In this document: piece after piece, positions 1 through 6,912 of the stretch
Layout: every line of letters starts with the position of its first letter
Numbering within the stretch: position 1 is the stretch's first letter
NCBI GenBank assembly: GCA_020351895.1
Contig: CP070672.1
Span: 81,454 to 101,540 of the forward strand
From: Thermoplasmata archaeon
GTDB lineage: Archaea > Thermoplasmatota > Thermoplasmata > GCA-020350865
Direction: 5' to 3'
Length of the DNA: 20,087 nt
Notes under the pieces: model-generated
The model's input: only the letters and a program-made list of their open reading frames with translations
Database searches by the model: none
What the model was told of the DNA's origin: nothing
Position numbers and translations under genes: made by a program

Positions 1-381
1 GACATAGAATTCAACCCCTCTGAAGATGATGTTGGAACCCATGTTGTCACCATCACAGTCACTGACGATGAAGGAAGAAGCGATCAAACCACAATGGCAT
101 TTTTGATACTTGGAGCAGAGGAAGAGGAGCCAACTGATTACACCTGGATTCTGCTTCTAGTACTGGTTGGTATAATAGCGTTTCTTTTGGGTTATTTGAT
201 CAAGGGAAGGGGGAAAGCGGGATTGTCGGATGAACAAGAGGGAAATCAAGTTCCAGAAGAAATTGGCAAGGGTCCTGAGCAGGACATCCCATTGGAAGAA
301 GATGAAGGGAAATTGGAAAAGGAGCTACCACCGCCCCCGCCCCCACCTTCCGAGGAAACATTGAACTTCGAGACAGAATAG
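1..381 (+). CDS. C-terminal end of a PKD-like surface protein with one membrane anchor (partial)
   Basis: The reading frame is open from base 1, so the gene starts left of the window; the ATG at 94 is internal. The first ~37 residues end in a strand pattern typical of PKD/cadherin-like beta-sandwich domains (GTHVVTITVTDDEGRSDQTT). Next come a short acidic linker (EEEEPTD), one hydrophobic helix (WILLLVLVGIIAFLLGYLI), a basic stop-transfer patch (KGRGKAG) and a ~65-residue cytoplasmic tail rich in Glu with a run of seven prolines before the end. I infer a type I surface protein with its beta-sandwich outside and an acidic/proline tail inside. Its stop lies 2 bases from the stop of the convergent DUF2318 gene. 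The substrate or ligand cannot be told from this fragment. Confidence 0.75.
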   Translation, partial: DIEFNPSEDDVGTHVVTITVTDDEGRSDQTTMAFLILGAEEEEPTDYTWILLLVLVGIIAFLLGYLIKGRGKAGLSDEQEGNQVPEEIGKGPEQDIPLEEDEGKLEKELPPPPPPPSEETLNFETE

Positions 382-383
382 CC

Positions 384-971
384 TCATGGGAAGTAAAAAC
401 TGCCCCCTTCGAGTTCGCTCAATTTGATCTTGACTTTATCCCCTTCAATTGTCCGTTTCATATAACCTGGCCAGCAGCCCCCACCTTGATTTGCTGTGCC
501 TATCTGGTTCGTTGTGTACCTGTTTCCGCAGTTTCTGCACACCATGTCGCCTCCATCCTGATAGTAGCCCTTCTTTGCCTCAAAACAGACTTCGCAGGCG
601 TCGAATGCGGTGTGGACATCCCCATCGGATCCTCTCACCGCAAAGAACTTTATATCATTGGTGCCTGTGTTGTAGCTGTAGTATTTCGCTGAATCCGTGA
701 CATCTGATAAAGGTATCACAAACTCATCACCGATTATCTCGTAGGGTGAGTCATAATTCGTTGTGTTCTCAGGGCCGTTGCCAGCACCTAGTAGAACCAA
801 TGCAATAAGGATAACAATTATGAAAAGCACAAAACCTACTTTCATTACGTTCATCATGTTCTCCTTTCTGTGCATGGCCTCGATCTCCTCCTTGGATTTT
901 TTCCTGTTCATTCGGCCTTTCCTTTTGTTATTTCCACTGCTTTTTTTGCTGGAATCAGTTTTTTTTGCCAT
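384..971 (-). CDS. DUF2318 (Fe-S-type) membrane-anchored Cys-rich protein
   Basis: 195 residues. A very basic Lys/Ser-rich N-terminus (1-45) is followed by one transmembrane helix (about 46-63) and an outer domain with five cysteines: C126-x2-C129, C145-x2-C148 and C166 in a GGGCWPG motif. The CxxC / CRNCG / GGCWPG arrangement is that of the DUF2318 family, annotated as Fe-S or metal-binding membrane proteins. In bacteria such proteins sit in iron-uptake loci (the Campylobacter p19 type) beside FtsX-like permeases and an ABC ATPase, as here. The start is chosen from GAGGTGA four bases before the ATG, placed next to the stop of the ATPase gene. It is the last gene of the permease-ATPase-DUF2318 operon, with a 12-base gap. 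Metal binding is inferred from the cysteines; the metal is unknown. Confidence 0.82.
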   Translation of the reverse strand: MAKKTDSSKKSSGNNKRKGRMNRKKSKEEIEAMHRKENMMNVMKVGFVLFIIVILIALVLLGAGNGPENTTNYDSPYEIIGDEFVIPLSDVTDSAKYYSYNTGTNDIKFFAVRGSDGDVHTAFDACEVCFEAKKGYYQDGGDMVCRNCGNRYTTNQIGTANQGGGCWPGYMKRTIEGDKVKIKLSELEGGSFYFP

Positions 972-983
972 ATTTTCACCTCT

Positions 984-1673
984 TCAATTATCATATTCAA
1001 CTGAATTTTGTTTATCCTGAGATATCTTACCATCGATCAATTGAATGATTCTCTCACCCATTCTCCCGATGTTTATATCGTGGGTGACCATGAGAATCGT
1101 ATGTCCTTCAGAGTGAAGGGATTTTAAGAGTTCGAGAATAACGTTCCCAGTTTTGGAATCGAGATTACCAGTGGGTTCGTCGGCAAGTAGAATCGCAGGC
1201 TCGCAGACCAAAGCCCTGGCAATGGAGACCCTCTGCTGCTCTCCACCTGACATATGGGAAGGAATATGATCCATCCTGTGCTCAAGCCCAACACGCTCTA
1301 AAGCCGTTATCGCATCCTCCTCCTTTATCTTCCTTCCGTGGAGGAAGTACTGGGAGAGCATGACATTCTCCAATGCAGTTAGATAAGGCACAAGATGAAA
1401 CTGCTGGAATATGAATCCGAAATTCTCCCTCCTAAACCGTGTGAGTTGCTTCTGGTTCAGGGCAGTAACTTCCGTTTCCTCAACAATCACGTTTCCGCTG
1501 GTTGGCTTTTCCAAACAGCCTATGATGTTAAGGAGTGTGGTCTTCCCAGAGCCCGAGGGACCCATGATTGTGGCCCATTCACCTTTCTCTATTTCCAGGG
1601 TAATACCATCCAGGGCCCTTGTTGTGGGATTGTAATCCATTTCAATATCCTTTATCTGAATTATTTCGTTCAT
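984..1673 (-). CDS. ABC transporter ATP-binding protein, MacB/LolD type
   Basis: 229 residues from ATG 1673. Walker [11 protein letters not shown]-loop ([10 protein letters not shown]), ABC signature [15 protein letters not shown], Walker [13 protein letters not shown] and the H-loop (MVTHD) are all intact. The TGNLD Walker B end and the length are typical of the LolD/MacB/FtsE branch, which partners FtsX-like permeases. I prefer ATG 1673 over the in-frame GTG at 1682, because GAGGGGTGA then sits five bases before the ATG, the same spacing as in iorB of this window. The permease stop codon lies one base upstream, so the two genes are probably translationally coupled. It powers a mechanotransmission or export-type complex with the permease and probably the DUF2318 protein. 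Confidence 0.93.
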   Translation of the reverse strand: MNEIIQIKDIEMDYNPTTRALDGITLEIEKGEWATIMGPSGSGKTTLLNIIGCLEKPTSGNVIVEETEVTALNQKQLTRFRRENFGFIFQQFHLVPYLTALENVMLSQYFLHGRKIKEEDAITALERVGLEHRMDHIPSHMSGGEQQRVSIARALVCEPAILLADEPTGNLDSKTGNVILELLKSLHSEGHTILMVTHDINIGRMGERIIQLIDGKISQDKQNSVEYDN

Positions 1674-1674
1674 A

Positions 1675-2850
1675 TCACTCACCCCTCAACACCTTTGCAG
1701 GCTCAATGGAAATGGCCCTGCGAACCGGAATTGCACTTGCCAATGTCGCTATACCAATAGAAATTCCCAGAACCAGGGGAAGCACCTCGATTTTCGGTGA
1801 GATTGCTGAGTTGAACACACTCATTCCAATGAACTGTGCCACGCCAAGGCCAACCACATAACCTGCCACGCCCCCAATCAAACCTATTATAAGGGCCTCC
1901 AAAAGGAACAGGGAGGCTATCTTGTTGTTCTCGGCTCCTATGGCCTTCATCATGCCGATTTCCTTTGTCCTCTCAACAACTGAAGTGGTCATTGTTGTCA
2001 TGACTCCAAGTGCAGAGGCCAAAAGGGCCACAACCGCAACAAGTAGCATGAGCTCCTCTATTTTTCCAAGAATCTCCATTTCTGCCCTCACCATCTGCTT
2101 GACTGACTTGGCCTGAACATAGGGGATCTTTTCCTCGATTTCTGCGGCAATTGTTTCCACTGGGCACCCGATACAAAGGGCGCTTACTTGAACTGTACTC
2201 ACCTTGCCAATAAGGCCTGTGAGACTCTGGGCCAGTGCCAGGGAAACAAATATTTGATTGTCCTCCGAACTTCCTGTTTCCACTATCCCAACTATTTCAA
2301 CTGAATCAGATGTTAAGTTAACAGTGTCATTATGGGTCAATGTCAGTTCATCACCTATTCCCACATTTAGGATATCTGCAACACGGATTCCCACGATTGC
2401 ACATTCAGTATCGTTTCTATCTTCGATCCAGCTTCCCCTCACATCCCACCAGGGGCTGATCTTCATTATCTCGTCGAACCAAACCCCTGATAATACCGTC
2501 TTTTGATCCGCAACAGAGACAACAGAGTACAGATAAGGTGCATATCCCATGATGTTCTTTGCCCAGTTGATCTCCTTTATCTTTGGTAGGTCTGATTCTT
2601 CAACAAACCTCTGCTCTGTGACTGCCCCGTAATCCACATCCCCTATGGAAACCGGGATGCTCTCTGTCTTTGGGACCAGCAAGATATTTGCACCGTACTG
2701 TCGAAACTCCAAGCCCACCTTTTCCTGGATATTCATTGAAGTTGTAACAAGGGCACCTGCAATTGATGCACCCATGATGACTGCAACAACTGCGATGGCG
2801 ACCCTTGCCTTGCGCCGCGAGATGGATTTTCCAAGGATTCTTAGAAGCAT
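1675..2850 (-). CDS. FtsX/MacB-like ABC transporter permease
   Basis: 391 residues. Layout: basic N-terminus, TM1 at about 17-37, a large extracytoplasmic domain (about 40-265), then three C-terminal helices with the FtsX-type cytoplasmic loop (VVERTKEIGMMKAIGAENNKI) and the closing EPAKVLRGE. This is the four-helix MacB_PCD plus FtsX architecture. The outer domain carries a CIGC pair (residues about 224-227), possibly for disulfide chemistry or metal contact next to the Cys-rich DUF2318 partner. It is the first gene of the operon. A 19-bp dyad (2851-2869) touches the start codon, so a bound repressor would cover the translation start. No Shine-Dalgarno sequence is visible; the transcript may be leaderless or have a very short leader. 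The substrate is unknown. Confidence 0.9.
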   Translation of the reverse strand: MLLRILGKSISRRKARVAIAVVAVIMGASIAGALVTTSMNIQEKVGLEFRQYGANILLVPKTESIPVSIGDVDYGAVTEQRFVEESDLPKIKEINWAKNIMGYAPYLYSVVSVADQKTVLSGVWFDEIMKISPWWDVRGSWIEDRNDTECAIVGIRVADILNVGIGDELTLTHNDTVNLTSDSVEIVGIVETGSSEDNQIFVSLALAQSLTGLIGKVSTVQVSALCIGCPVETIAAEIEEKIPYVQAKSVKQMVRAEMEILGKIEELMLLVAVVALLASALGVMTTMTTSVVERTKEIGMMKAIGAENNKIASLFLLEALIIGLIGGVAGYVVGLGVAQFIGMSVFNSAISPKIEVLPLVLGISIGIATLASAIPVRRAISIEPAKVLRGE

Positions 2851-2869
2851 GTTTACACCTAATGTAAAG
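2851..2869. promoter_or_regulatory. Operator candidate 1, GTTTAC-N7-GTAAAG
   Basis: GTTTACACCTAATGTAAAG is a near-perfect dyad (one mismatch, at the outermost pair) directly next to the ATG of the permease gene. Two further sites with the same 6-7-6 layout occur in the same intergenic region. BlaI/MecI/CopY repressors are known to bind dyads with a TACA/TGTA core; here TTTACA and TGTAAA are separated by five bases. I infer it is the repressor site for the permease-ATPase-DUF2318 operon. Confidence 0.72.
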
Positions 2870-2886
2870 CAGATAATGTGCAGAAG

Positions 2887-2910
2887 CCATATATTATATT
2901 TGTTCGAAAA
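2887..2910. promoter_or_regulatory. Divergent promoter core (AT-rich TATA-like region)
   Basis: The stretch is rich in TATA-like words on both strands (CATATATTATATTTG; TTATTTATAC). On the minus strand AAATATAATATATGG would place transcription start near 2867, inside operator 1. On the plus strand TTATTTATA would place it near 2930, at the edge of operator 2. The exact boxes cannot be fixed by eye; an A-rich run at 2950-2962 is an alternative plus-strand box for a leaderless repressor transcript. Confidence 0.5.
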
Positions 2911-2931
2911 TTATTTATACAAAGAGCGTAC

Positions 2932-2950
2932 GTTTACATTTGACGTAAAC
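2932..2950. promoter_or_regulatory. Operator candidate 2, GTTTAC-N7-GTAAAC (perfect arms)
   Basis: GTTTACATTTGACGTAAAC has perfect six-base arms around a seven-base centre. It lies between the two divergent genes, near the predicted plus-strand transcription start, and shares both arms with operator 1. This is the best of the three dyads and probably the strongest site, controlling the repressor gene and possibly both directions. Confidence 0.75.
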
Positions 2951-2965
2951 AAATTAAAAAATGAA

Positions 2966-2984
2966 GTTTGTAGTTGATGTAAAT
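2966..2984. promoter_or_regulatory. Operator candidate 3, degenerate GTTTGT-N7-GTAAAT
   Basis: GTTTGTAGTTGATGTAAAT keeps the 6-7-6 layout and most arm bases. It overlaps the ATG of the BlaI-like gene by two bases, mirroring operator 1 at the permease start. Its centre is 34 bases from the centre of operator 2, close to three helical turns, which would allow two dimers on one DNA face. I infer autoregulation. Confidence 0.6.
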
Positions 2985-3342
2985 GGTAAAATTCACAAGG
3001 ATCAACATAGAGAATGAGGGTCTTACAAAATTCTTCAGCCCAAATGAGGTCAGGATTCTTCAAATCCTGTGGGAAAAGGAAAGCATGACCTCAAGTGACA
3101 TAAATGGATGCATAAATGACCTTTCTTTGGCATGCATAGCCGGGACGCTGGACAGATTGGTAAAGTCAGGCTTTGTAAAAAGAGAGCTTGTGGACTCAGA
3201 AAAAAAAGTTAAGTACATGTATCGACCAGCCTATTCCAAGGACGAGATAGGAAGCCAAATATCGGAAAGAATCATTGAAAGCCTAATCGATACCTTTGGT
3301 GATACTGTAACAGATACCCTGGGTAAATACAAGAAGGAGTGA
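2983..3342 (+). CDS. BlaI/MecI/CopY-like winged-helix transcriptional repressor
   Basis: 119 residues, matching the family's usual length of about 120-130. The N-terminal winged helix starts at about residue 12 (LTKFFSPNEVRILQILWEKE), which matches the LxxxExxVLxxLW pattern of BlaI/MecI. A recognition-helix region (CIAGTLDRLVKSGFVKREL) and a wing (KVKYMYRPAYS) follow. The C-terminal ~40 residues are helical and would form the dimerisation part that is cleaved in BlaI/MecI. The next gene encodes a membrane metalloprotease, the usual BlaR1/MecR1 partner. Three dyads lie between this gene and the divergent ABC operon, one overlapping its own start. I infer that it represses both directions; whether release is by proteolysis or by metal binding cannot be seen. 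Confidence 0.87.
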   Translation: MVKFTRINIENEGLTKFFSPNEVRILQILWEKESMTSSDINGCINDLSLACIAGTLDRLVKSGFVKRELVDSEKKVKYMYRPAYSKDEIGSQISERIIESLIDTFGDTVTDTLGKYKKE

Positions 3343-3347
3343 AATCA

Positions 3348-4016
3348 TTGTTCGAGGCCATAAACTGCTACTTCAGTTGCATTGTAAAATCCAGTACAAA
3401 CTACATCATATTTTCCCTTTTTATAGGGGCTTTTGCACTGGGGATGCTCTTTCTTTATACAAAGAAACCTCATCCCATGTTCCTTTCCCAGATCGTATCC
3501 GGCCTTGCTATTGTCGAGGGTTTCAGGCTCATGACCTGCCCCATGTCTGGACTTATTTGGATTTATCTTGGACTGATTTTGGGAGCCATGATAATACTGG
3601 GTATGATTCAAGTTGGATTTGACAGGTATGTGCGGAATCGGGAGATCAAAGAAGCAAGCTTTTTAAAAAGCCTCTCACGGGAACTCGGATGTGAGATATT
3701 CCTGTTGGATACCCAGAAGATAAGGGCCTTTACCCACAAAAGACAGGTTTACCTTTCTGTTGGTCTTGTTGAACTTCTTGATCCGGAGGAGATAAAGGCT
3801 GTGGCAGCCCATGAGCTTTATCATGTGATGCATACCCCCAGCAGGTTCATTGCCAATATCCTTGCAGTTTCTTCATTGTGGCTGAGAAGCTATAGGGACG
3901 ATTTTCGTGCCGATAACTTTGCAGCAGAGCTTGTTGGAAAGAAAGAATTTATCTCTGCACTAAAAAAATTGAGAGTTAAGGATTTTAAAAGACGAGCAAG
4001 AAGACTGGTAGCATGA
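3348..4016 (+). CDS. M56/M48-like membrane metalloprotease, BlaR1-type without sensor domain
   Basis: 222 residues from TTG 3348. Three hydrophobic segments (about 18-37, 45-62, 68-90) precede a cytoplasmic zincin domain with HELYH (H155, E156, H159) and a downstream FRADNFAAEL motif matching the ExxAD region of M48/M56 peptidases, but with Asp (D185) where the third zinc ligand Glu is expected. A further hydrophobic patch (about 167-179) follows the active site. No extracellular beta-lactam sensor domain is present. The start is chosen because AAGGAGTGA lies five bases before the TTG; the alternative GTG at 3339 overlaps the repressor stop and has no ribosome site. It probably cleaves the adjacent BlaI-like repressor. 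The signal is unknown. Confidence 0.82.
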   Translation: MFEAINCYFSCIVKSSTNYIIFSLFIGAFALGMLFLYTKKPHPMFLSQIVSGLAIVEGFRLMTCPMSGLIWIYLGLILGAMIILGMIQVGFDRYVRNREIKEASFLKSLSRELGCEIFLLDTQKIRAFTHKRQVYLSVGLVELLDPEEIKAVAAHELYHVMHTPSRFIANILAVSSLWLRSYRDDFRADNFAAELVGKKEFISALKKLRVKDFKRRARRLVA

Positions 4017-4030
4017 TTTACAAATGATTT

Positions 4031-4891
4031 TTAAGAGCCTCCAATTCCAACATCCAAAACCACGTGACTAACCCCAGGTGCATAGGATTTCACGATTTTT
4101 TTGTTCAGTAATATAATGTCAAGTTTTCTCTTCTCTGCTTCCTTTTTTATCCTTTTTATGGGTCTTTTATCCAGAAGCTCGTTGGGACATTTTTCATGGT
4201 AATGGATCACTCCCCCCTTCTCCTTTAGGATGCTTAAAGCCTTAGGTAGATACCGATGAGTATCATCAAGAAATCCCATTACGATCCTGTCCGCAATTTT
4301 CTCACCTTCGAAATCTCGATTATCTCCAAGAAATGGCGAAACTATGTTATTTACGTCATTTAATTGAATATTTTCGCAAAGGTATTGATGGGCCACTGGA
4401 TTCACTTCTATGGCATAGACTTTCTTAGGTCTGGAGTGAACTGCCATGGGTATAGAGAAGAAACCTATTCCCGCGAACATGTCAACCACGATCTCATCTT
4501 CGGAGGCAACAGAAGCCATCCTGATTCTCTCGTCAATGTTGCCTGATGAGAACATGAGCTTTGCGCAGTCGAGCTTGAACTTCACACCATTTTCCTTATG
4601 AACCGTCTCTGTTTCGGATCCCCATAGAAGCTCAACCTCAGGCTCCCTGAAATCGCCCTGGATACCCTTATCCTTTAAAACGGTTTTTGCCTGAAGTTCT
4701 TGTGCATAGGCCCCTGCTATCTTCTCTTTTATAGCCTCCAGTTCGTCTGGAAGCTTCAACAGCAAAACATCTCCAAGAAGCTCCCATTTCTTTGGTAAAA
4801 TTGCCTTTAAATGATCCGGTATAATCAAAGATTCCAAGATATTTTCAAATGGAATTATGGGGTCTATTGAGGATTTATTGTTATCTTTCAT
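4031..4891 (-). CDS. taw2: tRNA(Phe) wyosine-pathway aminocarboxypropyltransferase, Taw2/Tyw2
   Basis: 286 residues. It transfers the 3-amino-3-carboxypropyl group of S-adenosylmethionine to C7 of 4-demethylwyosine at position 37 of tRNA-Phe. The Rossmann SAM site is VVDMFAGIGFFSIPMA, followed by YAIEVNPVAHQYL. The motif DRIVMGFLDDTH is of the Taw2 type, whereas the related Trm5 methyltransferases carry an NLP-type motif there; FSSGNIDERIRMA also fits Taw2. The ATG at 4891 is preferred over the TTG at 4903, because a TATA-like box lies about 27 bases upstream of the ATG and no Shine-Dalgarno is present, suggesting a leaderless mRNA. It is monocistronic and convergent with the protease gene. 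A dual Trm5/Taw2 activity cannot be excluded. Confidence 0.87.
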   Translation of the reverse strand: MKDNNKSSIDPIIPFENILESLIIPDHLKAILPKKWELLGDVLLLKLPDELEAIKEKIAGAYAQELQAKTVLKDKGIQGDFREPEVELLWGSETETVHKENGVKFKLDCAKLMFSSGNIDERIRMASVASEDEIVVDMFAGIGFFSIPMAVHSRPKKVYAIEVNPVAHQYLCENIQLNDVNNIVSPFLGDNRDFEGEKIADRIVMGFLDDTHRYLPKALSILKEKGGVIHYHEKCPNELLDKRPIKRIKKEAEKRKLDIILLNKKIVKSYAPGVSHVVLDVGIGGS

Positions 4892-4914
4892 CAAAATTGA
4901 CAATCAATTACCAC

Positions 4915-4922
4915 TATAAAAA
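4915..4922 (-). promoter_or_regulatory. TATA box of taw2, leaderless arrangement
   Basis: On the minus strand GGAAGGTTTTTATAG holds a purine-rich BRE-like element and a TATA box centred near 4918, about 27 bases from the A of the ATG at 4891. This is the distance between an archaeal TATA box and its transcription start, so transcription probably begins at the start codon. Confidence 0.6.
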
Positions 4923-4969
4923 CCTTCCAGGGATTTATTTTAAATGGAAAGAAAAGCGATAATTAAGTG

Positions 4970-4984
4970 CTAAATATTATTTAC
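4970..4984 (+). promoter_or_regulatory. Probable TATA box of iorAB
   Basis: CTAAATATTATTTACC is the best TATA-like word upstream of iorA and would put transcription start near 5003, leaving a leader of about 17 bases. No clear ribosome site is seen in that leader. Confidence 0.45.
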
Positions 4985-5019
4985 CCGAAGGCATTACCTC
5001 AACTTCGTGGGTATAGTTC

Positions 5020-6912
5020 ATGAACATGATTTTGGCAAGTGATAGAAATAAGATACTTGCCCTGGGAAACGAGGCAATAGTCAGAGGAGCCTTGGAGTCG
5101 GGATTGGATGTGGCATCCACGTATCCTGGAACACCTTCTTCGGAAATCGGAGATGTGCTTTATCGGATAGCAGACGAGCTTGGGATCTACTTCGAATACT
5201 CTGTTAACGAGAAGGTTGCCCTGGAACTTGGAATCGCAGCCTCCATCTCAGGCTTGAATGTTTTGACTATCTTCAAGCATGTGGGCCTAAATGTTGCATC
5301 TGATGCCTTCATGAGCCTCGCATATGTCGGAGTAAGAGGTGGCCATGTCATAGTTTCTGCCGATGATCCTGGATGCCACTCAAGCCAAAGCGAACAGGAC
5401 AATCGTTGGTACAGTAAGCTTGCGAATATACCAATGCTCGAGCCTTCCTCACCGCAGGAAGCAAAGGACATGGTGCAGGAGGCATTTTCTATCTCCCACG
5501 AATTGGAGCTTCCCGTGCTTCTGAGAACCACAACAAGGGTGAGCCACACAAGGGCACCCATCACATTGGGAGAAGTCAAACATGGAAGGGGGAAAACCAA
5601 ATTCCAAAAAGAGCCCGAGCGCTTCATGCTCGACCCCCGCTATGCACTTGAGAATCACAAACTCCTTTTGGAAAGAATGAAAAAGGCAAAGAAAATAAGT
5701 GAGACTACAAAACTGAACCTTATTGTTAATGAAGATAGTAAAACGAGAATAGGAATAATCACCTCAGGAGTTTCCTTTGGTTATTGTGTCGATATACTGA
5801 AAAAATTGAGTTTGGATGCAAAAATGTTGAAAATCGGAATGACAAATCCAATTTCAAAGAAAAAATGTTCAGATTTTATGGAACACCTTGATGCCGTGAT
5901 TATTTTAGAGGAATTGGATCCCTATCTTGAAAACGAAATAAAGTCAATTGCAGGCGAATATGGTCTATCATTGAAAACCTATGGAAAAGAAACAGGGCAT
6001 TTTCCCATGCATGGTGAGTTCAATCCTGATATTGTAAGAGGGGGATTAATGGAGATTCTCAAAGAGGATTTTCCTAATATTAGGATAGAGCATCATTATG
6101 AAAGACCAGTTGATATCAAACCCCTGTCCCTCCCTTCCCGTCCTCCAGTTCTTTGTCCCGGCTGCCCCCACAGGGCCACTGCCTATGCCGCGAAAGAGGC
6201 CTCCTCTGAAAACACGATATTTCCCATGGACATAGGCTGTTACACGTTGGTTCTTCAGAAACCTCTTAGGACCGCAGATATTGTGCTTTGCATGGGATCC
6301 AGTGTGGGCACGGCCTGCGGATTTGCCGAAGTGACAGACCAGGATGTTATCGCTTTTATAGGTGATTCCACTTTCTTTCATGCAGGAATTCCAGGTCTTG
6401 TCAATGCAGTGCATTCTGGTCATAAATTCGTGTTGAGTATTCTGGATAACAGTACAACTGCAATGACTGGATTTCAACCCCATCCGGGTGTGGATGTGGG
6501 GAGGCAGGGAAGGAATGCAAAGGGACTGGACATAAACGATGTTGTTTTAGGCTGCGGTGTGGAATATTCAAAGGTTGTGGATCCGTACGATCTGAAAAAA
6601 ACCATTGATATTCTTAAAGAAGCACTGGAAAGTCCCACCATCTCTGTTGTTATCGCAAGACATCCATGCGCATTGATGGAATATCGGGTAAAAAAGAGAA
6701 TGGGAGAGAGAATTGATGTCTATGATGTAGACACTGAAACTTGCATCCAATGCTATACATGTACCTCCAAATTTGGCTGTCCTGCATCAAGTGTTGGGGA
6801 GGACGAATTTCCGCAAATAAGCCCGCATCTTTGTGTTGGTTGCGGAGTATGCGCAGATGTCTGTCCCTCAGGTGCGATTCAAAAAATCGAGGGAGGTGAG
6901 GATCATGGATGA
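5020..6912 (+). CDS. iorA: Indolepyruvate:ferredoxin oxidoreductase, alpha subunit
   Basis: 630 residues, a usual IorA length. With IorB it oxidatively decarboxylates aryl pyruvates made from Trp, Tyr and Phe to aryl-acetyl-CoA and reduces ferredoxin. The N-terminal pyrimidine-binding domain has the YPGTPSSEIGD motif (about 36-46). The TPP-binding domain has CPGCPHR (about 381) and GDSTFFHAGIPGL (about 448), then DNSTTAMTG. The C-terminus carries two [4Fe-4S] motifs: C-x2-C-x2-C-x5-CP (CIQCYTCTSKFGCP, from about 574) and C-x2-C-x2-C-x3-CP (CVGCGVCADVCP). Its end overlaps iorB by 8 bases. ATG 5020 and ATG 5026 are both possible starts. No damage is seen. Confidence 0.95.
   Translation: MNMILASDRNKILALGNEAIVRGALESGLDVASTYPGTPSSEIGDVLYRIADELGIYFEYSVNEKVALELGIAASISGLNVLTIFKHVGLNVASDAFMSLAYVGVRGGHVIVSADDPGCHSSQSEQDNRWYSKLANIPMLEPSSPQEAKDMVQEAFSISHELELPVLLRTTTRVSHTRAPITLGEVKHGRGKTKFQKEPERFMLDPRYALENHKLLLERMKKAKKISETTKLNLIVNEDSKTRIGIITSGVSFGYCVDILKKLSLDAKMLKIGMTNPISKKKCSDFMEHLDAVIILEELDPYLENEIKSIAGEYGLSLKTYGKETGHFPMHGEFNPDIVRGGLMEILKEDFPNIRIEHHYERPVDIKPLSLPSRPPVLCPGCPHRATAYAAKEASSENTIFPMDIGCYTLVLQKPLRTADIVLCMGSSVGTACGFAEVTDQDVIAFIGDSTFFHAGIPGLVNAVHSGHKFVLSILDNSTTAMTGFQPHPGVDVGRQGRNAKGLDINDVVLGCGVEYSKVVDPYDLKKTIDILKEALESPTISVVIARHPCALMEYRVKKRMGERIDVYDVDTETCIQCYTCTSKFGCPASSVGEDEFPQISPHLCVGCGVCADVCPSGAIQKIEGGEDHG

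Noticed and set aside
449..1020. Plus-strand frames opposite the DUF2318 gene
   Set aside because: They run antisense to a gene with clear family motifs and a ribosome site; their composition is Ser/Pro/Leu-rich, as expected from reverse-complement shadow frames.
2887..2984. AT-rich direct repeats as a replication origin
   Set aside because: There is no cluster of origin-recognition boxes and no cdc6/orc gene; the dyads are better explained as operators of the adjacent regulator.
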